From the NCBI GenBank assembly GCA_964527215.1, contig CAZGNZ010000014.1:29522-93521 (forward strand): 64,000 nucleotides of DNA. The letters are read 5' to 3'. The translations under genes and the position numbers were made by a program. The first letter of the stretch is position 1. Each line of letters opens with the position of its first letter. This DNA is from CAZGNZ01 sp964527215 (GTDB lineage Bacteria; Fidelibacterota; Marinisomatia; SCGC-AAA003-L08; JACNLC01). The notes below the pieces were generated by a model. The model saw only the letters and a list, made by a program, of their open reading frames with translations, was not told where the DNA came from and did not search any database. Shown piece after piece: positions 18,655 through 26,867 of the stretch.

Positions 18655-18933
18655 ATGAAATTGTCGATCATGAATAAACGCACCACCCAGTTTGCTTTGC
18701 TGGTACTGCTGATTGGGGCAATTACCGGGACAGCCATATTCCAGCTCGCAGGTCTGATCATCCCGCCGGGAGTGGTGCAGGAATTTTTTATCAATTCAAT
18801 CACTTTGGGAATCCCTGAATTTTCACTGAATCTGAAGGTAATTTCCCTGACCTTCGGATGTACGTTTGAAGTCAGTGTTGGCAGCATTCTTGGGATGGCT
18901 GTTGCCTGGTATTTCTTGAGATATTTTAGATGA
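18655..18933 (+). CDS. DUF4321-family small membrane protein
   Basis: 92 residues. Seen: two hydrophobic helices at about 11-35 and 73-90 around a conserved middle (FINSITLGIPEFSLNLKVI, FGCTFEVSVGSI). The pattern matches the DUF4321 family, which is often found beside tatA and purine or amidotransferase genes in FCB bacteria. The function is unknown; it is probably an inner-membrane protein. ATG 18655 lies 2 nt after purQ; a second ATG at 18670 would remove five residues. tatA follows after 10 nt. Confidence 0.7.
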   Translation: MKLSIMNKRTTQFALLVLLIGAITGTAIFQLAGLIIPPGVVQEFFINSITLGIPEFSLNLKVISLTFGCTFEVSVGSILGMAVAWYFLRYFR

Positions 18934-18943
18934 GGATGATATT

Positions 18944-19138
18944 ATGTCATTAGGACCCTGGGAAATAGTAATCATTATGGTTGTCGTTCTGCTGATTTTC
19001 GGCGGGAAGAAAATACCGGAACTGGCTCGCGGGCTCGGTCAGGGCCTTCGTGAATTTAAAAATGCCACCCGTGAAATCTCCGATGAAGTCAATAAGGCGG
19101 CAGACGAAGTGAAAAAAATTGACAAGGATCAGAAGTAA
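18944..19138 (+). CDS. tatA: Twin-arginine translocase TatA/TatE subunit
   Basis: 64 residues. Seen: a single N-terminal membrane helix (PWEIVIIMVVVLLIFGGKKI), the FG hinge, then the amphipathic helix PELARGLGQGLREFKNA and a charged tail. This is the standard TatA architecture. Known: it oligomerises to form the pathway for folded proteins across the inner membrane. GAGGATG precedes the ATG. No tatB or tatC is nearby. A role distinct from TatB cannot be fixed from sequence alone. Confidence 0.93.
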   Translation: MSLGPWEIVIIMVVVLLIFGGKKIPELARGLGQGLREFKNATREISDEVNKAADEVKKIDKDQK

Positions 19139-19192
19139 TACCCGAGTTTCCGGCTTTCCGAAAGACCCGGTTTCCTTGTTCCTGCCATAACC

Positions 19193-20593
19193 GTGGAACG
19201 TTCAAAATCTGGAAACACCCCAGTCTCTCAGCGGCCGTTTCTGCCGACCGCAGCTTCCGAGAATCTGAACTGTATCATCAGTGAAATCTCCGGGTCCCAA
19301 AACCCTCCACAAACACACCCCCCCAAAGATGGGTTATCCAAACTGCTGCGCAAAACCTGTGTGGTGAAAGATAACATCAGCATTGCCGGTACCCGGATGA
19401 CCTGCGGTTCCCGACTTTTGGAAAACTATATCTCCCCATTTACAGCCACTGCTGTACAGAGATTGGCAAACGCAGGAGTCAGATTCACCGGAAAAACCAA
19501 TCTGGATGAATTTGCCATGGGCTCCTCCAATGAATTCTCCTGCTTTGGACCCGTACCAAATCCCTTTGACCGGTCCCGTGTGGCCGGCGGTTCAAGCGGG
19601 GGCAGTGCCGCGGCTGCTGCAGCAGGTCTGGCGGATTTTGCACTGGGCAGCGATACGGGTGGTTCCGTGCGGCAGCCGGCAGCATTTTGCGGAGTTCTGG
19701 GGTTTAAACCAACCTTCGGGAGAATATCCCGATACGGACTGACGGCTCATGCATCCTCCCTGGATCAGATAGGCATATTAAGTCAGTCCGTTGAACTGGT
19801 CATTCAGGCATTTCTCTGTATGGCCGGTCCGGATGAACGCGACAGCACAACCCTTTCGGGCAGCGACGAGAAACCGCATGCCGCTATGACGGATTTTAAA
19901 AAACTGCGGATCGGTGCTCCGACCCTGCCGAAAGAATCAATTGATTCGGAGATCTCGGACAGGCTTGAGTGGGTGCTTTCTGAAATGGAAAAATCGGGGT
20001 GTGAAATCCACAGAACTGCGTCTATTGACTGGGAGACAAATTTGGCGGTGTATTATATTCTGTCTGCGGCAGAAGCTGCCACCAACCTTGCACGTTTTGA
20101 CGGAATCAGATACGGAAAACGAGAATCCGGAAGAAAGCTTCTCGGCGTCTATGAAGAATCCCGAACAAAAGGCTTCGGACCGGAGGTAAAACGGCGGATT
20201 CTGATAGGAAATTTTGTATTGACCAGAGAGCACCGCGGACAGTATTATGAAAAAGCCCAGCATCTGCGCCGCAGACTCTGTGCGAAGTGTTCAGATCTGT
20301 TCCGTCAGTATGATATTCTGCTGATGCCGACAGCACCGCATCTTCCGTTCAGGATTGGTGAAAACATTCGACACCCGCTGCGTCTGTATCGTTCGGACAT
20401 GTTCACCGTGCCGGCCAGTCTTGCGGGTTTGCCGGCCATCAGTATTCCAATGGGATTTTCAGGCTCAGGTCTGCCGATCGGCATCCAGATCTGCGGTTCG
20501 CCCGGAGCAGATTTGTTCCTGCTGGAAACCGCTGCAAAATTGATTGAAAAATTCCCAATTTCGCAGGAAACATTTATTGACAGCCGGCATTAA
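19193..20593 (+). CDS. gatA: Asp/Glu-tRNA amidotransferase subunit A
   Basis: 466 residues from GTG 19193; no ATG lies upstream of the conserved core. Seen: the amidase Ser-cisSer-Lys triad, with Lys59 in CVVKDNI, cis-Ser134 in AGGSSGGSAA and nucleophile Ser158 in GSDTGGSVRQP. The spacing (75 and 24 residues) equals that of known GatA proteins. YGLTAHASSLDQIG follows. Known: it liberates ammonia from glutamine for GatB to convert Glu-tRNA(Gln) or Asp-tRNA(Asn). The N-terminal helix region is shorter and more polar than usual. gatB and gatC are not in the window. Confidence 0.92.
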   Translation: MERSKSGNTPVSQRPFLPTAASENLNCIISEISGSQNPPQTHPPKDGLSKLLRKTCVVKDNISIAGTRMTCGSRLLENYISPFTATAVQRLANAGVRFTGKTNLDEFAMGSSNEFSCFGPVPNPFDRSRVAGGSSGGSAAAAAAGLADFALGSDTGGSVRQPAAFCGVLGFKPTFGRISRYGLTAHASSLDQIGILSQSVELVIQAFLCMAGPDERDSTTLSGSDEKPHAAMTDFKKLRIGAPTLPKESIDSEISDRLEWVLSEMEKSGCEIHRTASIDWETNLAVYYILSAAEAATNLARFDGIRYGKRESGRKLLGVYEESRTKGFGPEVKRRILIGNFVLTREHRGQYYEKAQHLRRRLCAKCSDLFRQYDILLMPTAPHLPFRIGENIRHPLRLYRSDMFTVPASLAGLPAISIPMGFSGSGLPIGIQICGSPGADLFLLETAAKLIEKFPISQETFIDSRH

Positions 20594-20633
20594 TTTTCGT
20601 CCCTGATCAGAGAAGGAATTTTTCCAAGACACA

Positions 20634-21626
20634 ATGTTATCGTTTGCACATCCCTACTATTTACTGCTGCTGGCGCTTCTGCCCTTGATTTACCTCTGGT
20701 ACTTGAAGAAAGGGCGTCTTCAGGAGGCCACCGTCCGCTACTCTGCCATTCATCTCATTCCGCAGAAGGCCCTAAAGGCCGGACGAATCAAAAACATCAC
20801 TCTTCATATTCTGCGCGCTGCCGTGCTGGCATTGTCGATCATAGCACTGGCCCGCCCGATTGTTACCAATATTGTCAGGGAAACCAATACCGATGTAATC
20901 GACATCATGCTGGTTATCGACCAGTCGTCTTCCATGCTGGCCCAGGATTTTGATCCTGACCGTTTGGGAGCTGCCAAGGAAGTGGCCAAAACATTTATTC
21001 GGGACCGGGCGGGTGACCGCCTGGGATTAATCGTGTTTGCCGGAAAATCCTTCATCCAGTGTCCCCTGACCACGGATATGGATGTACTGGTACAGTTTAC
21101 GGAACAGATTGAGATTACGAGCCCTGAAAATGACGGAACCGCCATCGGCATGGCCATTGCCAACGCCCTGAACCGGCTGCGCAGCAGTGATGCAAAATCT
21201 CGAATAATGATTCTGCTGTCTGACGGAAGCAATAACAAGGGCGAAATTGATCCGTTAACCGCCGCAGATCTGGCTGCCAAATTTGGAATCAAGATCTACA
21301 CCATTGGTGCCGGCACCAGAGGAATTGCACCAGTGCCGGTTTTCGATGCGGCAGGCAATGTATTCATACAGCGGCAGCAGGTTGTGGTAGATGAAGAAAC
21401 ACTGAAAGAAATTGCCCAAATCACGGATGGGAAGTTTTTCAGAGCTACTGATAATGAATCTCTGCAGAGTATATATTCCGAAATCAATGAACTGGAACGC
21501 ACCGAGATCCAGGTGACGGAATACAAAAATACTCGGGAAATGTATGCCTGGCTGACCATCCCGGCTGCCCTTCTGGCCATTTTGCTCATGATTCTGTCAA
21601 AAGGAGTTTTTAGAAAACTGATCTAA
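20634..21626 (+). CDS. batA: BatA: membrane-anchored von Willebrand A protein
   Basis: 330 residues. Seen: two N-terminal helices (8-24, 58-76), a VWA domain with an intact MIDAS D96-Q-S98-S-S100 (VIDQSSSMLAQDF), IMILLSDGSNNKG, and a C-terminal membrane helix (AWLTIPAALLAILLMIL). Known: Bat (Bacteroides aerotolerance) proteins form a membrane complex tied to oxygen or stress tolerance and often to a MoxR ATPase. It is the first gene of a batABCDE set; stop and start overlap with batB (TAATG). Confidence 0.9.
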   Translation: MLSFAHPYYLLLLALLPLIYLWYLKKGRLQEATVRYSAIHLIPQKALKAGRIKNITLHILRAAVLALSIIALARPIVTNIVRETNTDVIDIMLVIDQSSSMLAQDFDPDRLGAAKEVAKTFIRDRAGDRLGLIVFAGKSFIQCPLTTDMDVLVQFTEQIEITSPENDGTAIGMAIANALNRLRSSDAKSRIMILLSDGSNNKGEIDPLTAADLAAKFGIKIYTIGAGTRGIAPVPVFDAAGNVFIQRQQVVVDEETLKEIAQITDGKFFRATDNESLQSIYSEINELERTEIQVTEYKNTREMYAWLTIPAALLAILLMILSKGVFRKLI

Positions 21627-22657
21627 TGGTACGGTTTAATCATCCCTATATGTTCTATCTGCTTATTCCTTTTCTTGTTTTACTGATTTGGAATTTTTTT
21701 CAGGGCCGGAAACAGCAGCGGCAGGTTTCCGCTGTTGCTGTTGATGCAATTCGAAAATACCTGCTGAACCGCGTGCTGCCTGGAAGAATCCAGCTGAAAA
21801 ACATCCTGACCGGACTGGGGATATTTCTGGTGATCATTGCGTCAACCGGTCCTCAGATAGGCACCCGAATGGCAGAACTGAAACGGGAAGGAATTGATAT
21901 CTTTCTGGCACTTGACACCTCCGTCAGCATGGATGCGGTGGACGTAAAACCGTCCCGGCTGGAAAAAGCCAAGTACGAGCTGAATCGTCTGATCAATCAG
22001 CTGGAGGGGGATCGTATTGGGCTGATCGTGTTTGCCGGCTCGGCCTATCTGCACTGTCCGCTGACAATGGATTATGCCGCAGCACGCCTGTTTCTGAATT
22101 CTGTCGATACGGATATTGTTCAGAATCTCGGTACCGATCTGGCATCCGCACTGGAACTGGCTCTGGACAACATCGATGAAGAAGATCAAAAATACAAACT
22201 GGTTGTGCTGGTGACGGACGGTGAAGATCACCAGGGTAGAGCACTTGAAATCGCTGAAGCGGCTGTGAATCGAGATATCCTGATCCATACCCTTGGTGTG
22301 GGAACGGTTTCCGGCGGTCCCATTCCAATCATTGAAGATGACGGTTCTCAGTCTTTCAAGAAAGATCGGAGCGGAAGCGTTGTGACCACAGCGCTGAACA
22401 GTCAGATCCTGAGTGAAATCGCAAGCATCACCGGAGGAGAGTTCATAAGAATAGAAAATCAGCCCAATGCCATCGGTCCGCTTTTGGAAAATATTCGAAA
22501 TATGGAAAAACGTGAATTGAAGGCACATGTGTTCACGCAGTATGAAAACCGTTTTCAGATTTTTCTGATGCTTGGACTGATCTGTTTCATTGTTGAATTG
22601 CTCATTCCCACTAGGAGCAGGAAAGAACTGCAGTGGGAAGGAAGATTTACGAAATAA
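21626..22657 (+). CDS. batB: BatB: membrane-anchored von Willebrand A protein
   Basis: 343 residues, a paralogue of the preceding gene. Seen: N-terminal helices (8-25, 58-75), MIDAS D97-T-S99-V-S101 in LALDTSVSMDAVD, LIVFAGSAYLHCPLT, VVLVTDGEDHQG and a C-terminal helix FQIFLMLGLICFIVELLIP. The periplasmic or cytoplasmic side of the VWA domain is not certain. It is coupled to batA by 1 nt; a 135-nt gap to batC holds no recognised element. Confidence 0.9.
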   Translation: MVRFNHPYMFYLLIPFLVLLIWNFFQGRKQQRQVSAVAVDAIRKYLLNRVLPGRIQLKNILTGLGIFLVIIASTGPQIGTRMAELKREGIDIFLALDTSVSMDAVDVKPSRLEKAKYELNRLINQLEGDRIGLIVFAGSAYLHCPLTMDYAAARLFLNSVDTDIVQNLGTDLASALELALDNIDEEDQKYKLVVLVTDGEDHQGRALEIAEAAVNRDILIHTLGVGTVSGGPIPIIEDDGSQSFKKDRSGSVVTTALNSQILSEIASITGGEFIRIENQPNAIGPLLENIRNMEKRELKAHVFTQYENRFQIFLMLGLICFIVELLIPTRSRKELQWEGRFTK

Positions 22658-22792
22658 TTTTGAACTCATTATCAAACAAAATCATCTGATCCGCAAGGGA
22701 TCACCAGAGGTGCAGTCACCCTGTCAAAAAATGAATAGGCGAGTTGTTTCAGAGCGCCTGCATATCAAAATAGAAAATAACCGGATGAAAAA

Positions 22793-23617
22793 ATGAAAAT
22801 CCTGTTCCTTTTAATCGCATTTATTGCTGCTGTCGCGGCCCAGGGTCAGCCGGTCATACCGGGCAGGCCGGGATCGAACCAGGGCAGCGGTCAGTTTTAC
22901 CAGGAACCGATACCTGATCTCGATCCCGAATTGATGGAGGCCATCGAAGAATATGAAAACCTGAAACAGCAGTATCCCGATGTGCCCGGCCTGAACTATA
23001 ATCTGGGCAACCTGAAATATCTGACGGGAGATTTCCCAAACGCTCAGCAGGAGTATCAAAATGCCCTGACCGACAGCGATCCCGTTCTGAGATCCCACGC
23101 TTTGTATAATCTTGGAAACACCCTCTTCAAACAGGGACAGATACAGGAAAGCATTGACTTTTATCGTCAGGCCCTTGAATTAAATCCTGCAGATGATGAC
23201 ATCAAATACAATTACGAAATCAGTCGTAAAATCCTGAAACAGCAGCAGCAACAGCAGCAGTCCCAGGAAAATGAGCAGAACAATGAAGAACAGGATGAAC
23301 AGAACCAGGATCAAAAGCAGCAGCAGGAAGAAGGCGAGGAACAGCAGCAGGATCAGCAGAATCAGGAACAGCCGCAGGACCAGGAATCGGAGGAGCAGGA
23401 AGATGGAAAACGGGAAGAACAGTCTGATGAAGAGCAGGAAGAAGAGGAATCACAGCAGGAACAGTCTCCGCCCGGTCAGCAGGAAATGTCAGAGGAAGAA
23501 CAGCTTGGAAAGGAAGAGGCAGAAGCAATTCTGAATGCATTGAAGGCCAATGAAGAAAATTTGATGAAGCGGAAATACCGTGCCAAACAGCGTATCACTG
23601 TTGAAAAGGACTGGTGA
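22793..23617 (+). CDS. batC: BatC: TPR protein with Gln/Glu-rich tail
   Basis: 274 residues. Seen: a signal-peptide-like N-terminus (1-18), then tetratricopeptide repeats at about 50-145 (YNLGNTLFKQGQIQESIDFY is one). A low-complexity tail at about 150-245 is almost entirely Gln, Glu, Asp, Asn and Ser. Known: BatC-type TPR proteins are thought to scaffold the Bat complex. The tail is strongly acidic; the underlying DNA is rich in CAG/GAA-type codons. The stop codon overlaps the batD ATG. Confidence 0.85.
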   Translation: MKILFLLIAFIAAVAAQGQPVIPGRPGSNQGSGQFYQEPIPDLDPELMEAIEEYENLKQQYPDVPGLNYNLGNLKYLTGDFPNAQQEYQNALTDSDPVLRSHALYNLGNTLFKQGQIQESIDFYRQALELNPADDDIKYNYEISRKILKQQQQQQQSQENEQNNEEQDEQNQDQKQQQEEGEEQQQDQQNQEQPQDQESEEQEDGKREEQSDEEQEEEESQQEQSPPGQQEMSEEEQLGKEEAEAILNALKANEENLMKRKYRAKQRITVEKDW

Positions 23618-25353
23618 TGAACAGAGTCTGGCTTTTCGTGGTATTGATGCTGGGACTGGTGGCTGCCGCCGATGCCAATGTCAAGGTATCCGTGGACCGA
23701 ACAAAAGTTTATGAAGGTGATTCCATTAATCTCACCGTGAAAGTGGAAGGCACCAATGAATATCCCGGAGTGAATCTGGGTACGCTGAACGAGTTGTTTA
23801 CAATCGTATCAGGTCCCACCCAGAGCAGCAATATGCGTTGGGTAAACGGGGTGATGTCCTCTGATGTCACTGTATCATGGATGTTGATACCCAAACGAAA
23901 AGGGACCTTGGAGATCCAGCCCCTTACCATCACCAGCGGTGGGAAGACATATCGCTCAAATCCAATCAGTATTACGGTTCACGAACGATCATCGGGAGCA
24001 CGTGGGAACAGCGGACAGGCACAGATTCCGGAACAGGACTTTTTCCTGGAAGCGGATGTGGATAAAACGCAGCCGTATCGAGGCGAGCAGGTGACGCTGA
24101 CCTATACACTGTATTCGCGAACTGGTGAAATCACGGAACTGAAGCTGCTTGAAGATCCCCGTTTCAAAGGATTCTGGTTCGAGGACCTGTATAAACCGGC
24201 CAGCTATAAAATCAGTGAAGTACGTCGTGGCGGGGAGAGAATGTATGCTGTCACCATTCGAAAGGTTGCTCTTTTTGCCACACAATCCGGTAAGATAACC
24301 CTGGAGCCGATTGTTGCCCGCGTAGGGGTGCGGCAGAGATCTTCATCCAACTGGTTTCGCGATCCCTTTTTCTCCAGATCCAAAAGCCATACGGTCAGTT
24401 CAAATCCGATTGACCTGGAAATTCTGCCCCTGCCGGCCAACCCCGACGGGATCAACTCCGCGTCCGTGGGGAGCTGGCAGCTGGAAACCAAGGTTTCTTC
24501 ACATGAACTGGCTCAGGATGAAGCACTTACCCTGACCATTCAAATTACAGGCCGGGGACATCTTCAGGCGGTGGATGTCAGTGAAATCAGTTTCCCTCAG
24601 GAACTGGAGGTTTTTGAACCGGAAATCAATATTGCCCAGGATCCGCTCAGGGATACCATCGCCGGCACCAAATCCATTGAGTACGTTCTCATCCCCCGAG
24701 TATCCGGAAACATTACTATTCCTCCCGTAGAATTGTCCTATTTTGATGTTAAAGCCCGTCGGTGGCGCACTCTTCGAAGTCAGCCGATACCGCTGACGGT
24801 TGCGGAAAACAGCCGGGTCCAGTCAACAGTTCAGGGCCTGACCAAGGAGGAAATCCGAATCATGGGCGAGGATATCCGTTTTGCTGACCAGAGTGATCCG
24901 CGGTGGCAGCGGACCAAAGCACCCGTCATTTCCGGTGCGACCTATCTGCTGCTGGCGCTGAGCATTCTTTTCCTGCTGCTGCCCAGCGTCGTGTCTGTCG
25001 GACAGAGTCATCTGGCTGCTACCGAATCTCATCGCATCGCCCGAACCGCATCCAGGGAATCACTGAAAATCCTGACAACCGGCGGCGAACCCGCTGAGAC
25101 CTACCACAATATCAGTCTGGCACTCAATGTGTTCATTGATCTGAAAACCGGACGCAGAAATCAGCGTTCAACCCAGGAAATTCTGAAGCAGATTCGAAAG
25201 CACACGGATCGTCCGGATATTGCCGACCGGCTGAAAATGATTCTGGAAAGAGGGGATGCCGTCCGATTTGCTCCTGTTTCGGAAGCGGACACCCAGAACG
25301 ATCTTCGTACGGCAGAATCACTTATCGGGGAGGCTGACAATGTCTGGAAATAA
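23617..25353 (+). CDS. batD: BatD: oxygen-tolerance protein
   Basis: 578 residues from the ATG at 23617 (a GTG one codon earlier is possible). Seen: a signal peptide (1-20), several immunoglobulin-like beta modules (VKVSVDRTKVYEGDSINL; LEADVDKTQPYRGEQVTL; LETKVSSHELAQDEALTL) and a C-terminal membrane helix near 445-465 (YLLLALSILFLLLPSVVSV). A cytoplasmic helical tail of about 110 residues follows. This is the standard BatD layout. It overlaps batC by 1 nt and batE by 14 nt. Confidence 0.9.
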   Translation: MNRVWLFVVLMLGLVAAADANVKVSVDRTKVYEGDSINLTVKVEGTNEYPGVNLGTLNELFTIVSGPTQSSNMRWVNGVMSSDVTVSWMLIPKRKGTLEIQPLTITSGGKTYRSNPISITVHERSSGARGNSGQAQIPEQDFFLEADVDKTQPYRGEQVTLTYTLYSRTGEITELKLLEDPRFKGFWFEDLYKPASYKISEVRRGGERMYAVTIRKVALFATQSGKITLEPIVARVGVRQRSSSNWFRDPFFSRSKSHTVSSNPIDLEILPLPANPDGINSASVGSWQLETKVSSHELAQDEALTLTIQITGRGHLQAVDVSEISFPQELEVFEPEINIAQDPLRDTIAGTKSIEYVLIPRVSGNITIPPVELSYFDVKARRWRTLRSQPIPLTVAENSRVQSTVQGLTKEEIRIMGEDIRFADQSDPRWQRTKAPVISGATYLLLALSILFLLLPSVVSVGQSHLAATESHRIARTASRESLKILTTGGEPAETYHNISLALNVFIDLKTGRRNQRSTQEILKQIRKHTDRPDIADRLKMILERGDAVRFAPVSEADTQNDLRTAESLIGEADNVWK

Positions 25354-26104
25354 GAGATTCCTGTCTGTTTTTATTTTGATGCTGACTGCACAGTGCAGTC
25401 TCGTTCTTGCAGATGAAATCGGGCTGCGTTATCAAAATGGCCTGTCAGCCTATCAGAACGGCCAGTTTGACCTGGCAGTACAGGAGTTTGAAAGCATTCT
25501 GGCAGCGGACTGGACATCACCGGAACTGCTGTACAATCTTGGCAATGCATATTACCGGGACGGGTTTATTGCAGGAGCCGTCTGGGCATATGAAGAATGC
25601 CTGCTCCATGATCCCGGCCACCGGGATGCCCAGTACAATCTGAAACTGGCCAACGTCAAGGTGATTGATCGGATTGACATACCGGATCCCCCTTTTTATC
25701 TGAAGGCTTACCGTCAGCTGAAGCAGTCCTTGACACCGGATTCATGGATTTTTACCGTTTCCGTTCTTCTGCTTTCGATCAGTATTCTTTTTGCTCTGAA
25801 CCGCCTTACAGGAATGAAATGGCTGATGAAATTGAATTCCGCGGTTATTCCGGTCAGCCTGGCTGCCCTGTTGATTTCCATTCATTCCGTTAATGATCAG
25901 CTTCGAATCAATGAAGGAGTGATTTATCGGAAAGTAGTCAGCGCTTATTCTGAACCCAATGAGTTTTCAACCCGGCTCTTTGATGTTCATGCCGGTTTAA
26001 AAGTCGCGGTTTTGAACCAGTCAGACAACTGGACGGAAATCGAACTCCTTGATGGGAAGACCGGATGGATTGACCGCAGTGAAATCCGTCTGCTGGAAGA
26101 TTGA
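25340..26104 (+). CDS. batE: BatE: TPR and SH3-domain membrane protein
   Basis: 254 residues from ATG 25340, preceded by GGGGAGG inside batD. A longer frame back to 25256 runs into batD coding sequence and is rejected. Seen: a signal peptide (1-23), TPRs at about 28-100 (LLYNLGNAYYRDGFIAGAVW), two membrane helices near 135-180, and an SH3b-like C-terminus (YSEPNEFSTRLFDVHAGLKV ... WTEIELLDGKTGWID). It is the last gene of the bat operon; a strong terminator follows 110 nt later. Confidence 0.88.
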   Translation: MSGNKRFLSVFILMLTAQCSLVLADEIGLRYQNGLSAYQNGQFDLAVQEFESILAADWTSPELLYNLGNAYYRDGFIAGAVWAYEECLLHDPGHRDAQYNLKLANVKVIDRIDIPDPPFYLKAYRQLKQSLTPDSWIFTVSVLLLSISILFALNRLTGMKWLMKLNSAVIPVSLAALLISIHSVNDQLRINEGVIYRKVVSAYSEPNEFSTRLFDVHAGLKVAVLNQSDNWTEIELLDGKTGWIDRSEIRLLED

Positions 26105-26213
26105 ATCCGCAGACGCGGATGAATCTGACCGTGGGAATTCCCTGCTGCTGTCTGACAACGGCCCGCGGCAGACGGACGGCTGATGCTCCATTATGATTCT
26201 CATTTCCAGGAAA

Positions 26214-26240
26214 GAAAAAACCCCGCTGAGCGGGGTTTTT
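26214..26240 (+). terminator. Rho-independent terminator of the bat operon
   Basis: A perfect 6-bp GC stem CCCCGC (26221-26226), 3-nt loop TGA, and GCGGGG (26230-26235) is followed by TTTTT. Six A residues precede it, so it could also work in the other direction. It is the clearest terminator in the window. Confidence 0.95.
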
Positions 26241-26805
26241 ACAGGAGAGAATAGGAGGAGTAATGTGGTTTCCCTCTGAAACCATGAAAATTCGGGTCAT
26301 TTATCGGAAAGTTGATTGAACGGTTTTCACATTTTGGCAGCCACCCGATAACCCGGAATTTCCATAAAATAAGCAATTTTCGTGCCCTTCATTATTTTAC
26401 TGAATATCAACTGTAAGTACGAATAATATCCATTTAACTAGAGAAGTTCGGTTTTTCCGTGTATCCTGTATCCCATCACTTCATCATACAAAAAGATATC
26501 CACTGCAGGCGGCTGCAATCCGCATCTTCATCAACACGGATTCTGAAACAAAGAAATTGGCCGGAATGGTATTGGGGTGTTTTAAACGATTCTTGGCCGA
26601 ATTTTGCTTTTAAAAAACTGTCTGCTGACCGACGGTGCCGAATCGACCGGAACTGTCATATTCCGGCAGATGCGAAGCATTTAACGCGTAGATATTCTGG
26701 TGAAATTTGAGGGCTGATATCAGGATGGCAGAAATCCGCATCATATCCGACAGTTCACACCTCTGTGAGAATAATTCAGCAGGATTACATATGAATAGGG
26801 TTAAA
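26241..26805. other. Intergenic stretch before the sugar-sensing genes
   Basis: About 565 bp between the bat terminator and the promoter of the solute-binding-protein gene. Short frames here (for example 26459-26710) show no motif, signal or ribosome site. No RNA gene, repeat or mobile-element end was recognised. Confidence 0.4.
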
Positions 26806-26836
26806 TTTGCGGCCACTTTCCCGGATTATAATTTTG
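26806..26836 (+). promoter_or_regulatory. Bacteroidota-type promoter for the sensory operon
   Basis: TTTG at 26806-26809, a 19-nt spacer, then TAATTTTG at 26829-26836. This fits the Bacteroidota primary sigma consensus TTTG-N19-21-TAnnTTTG exactly. Transcription would begin a few bases downstream, giving a leader of about 25 nt before the ATG at 26868. A TATAAT also overlaps at 26827-26832, so an ordinary sigma-70 reading is possible too. Confidence 0.6.
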
Positions 26837-26867
26837 ATAATGAAAATTATTGATGTGGTAATGCTTA

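Noticed and set aside
23271..23534. Arg/Ser/Lys-rich frame inside batC
   Set aside because: It is the frame-shifted shadow of the Gln/Glu-rich repeat codons.
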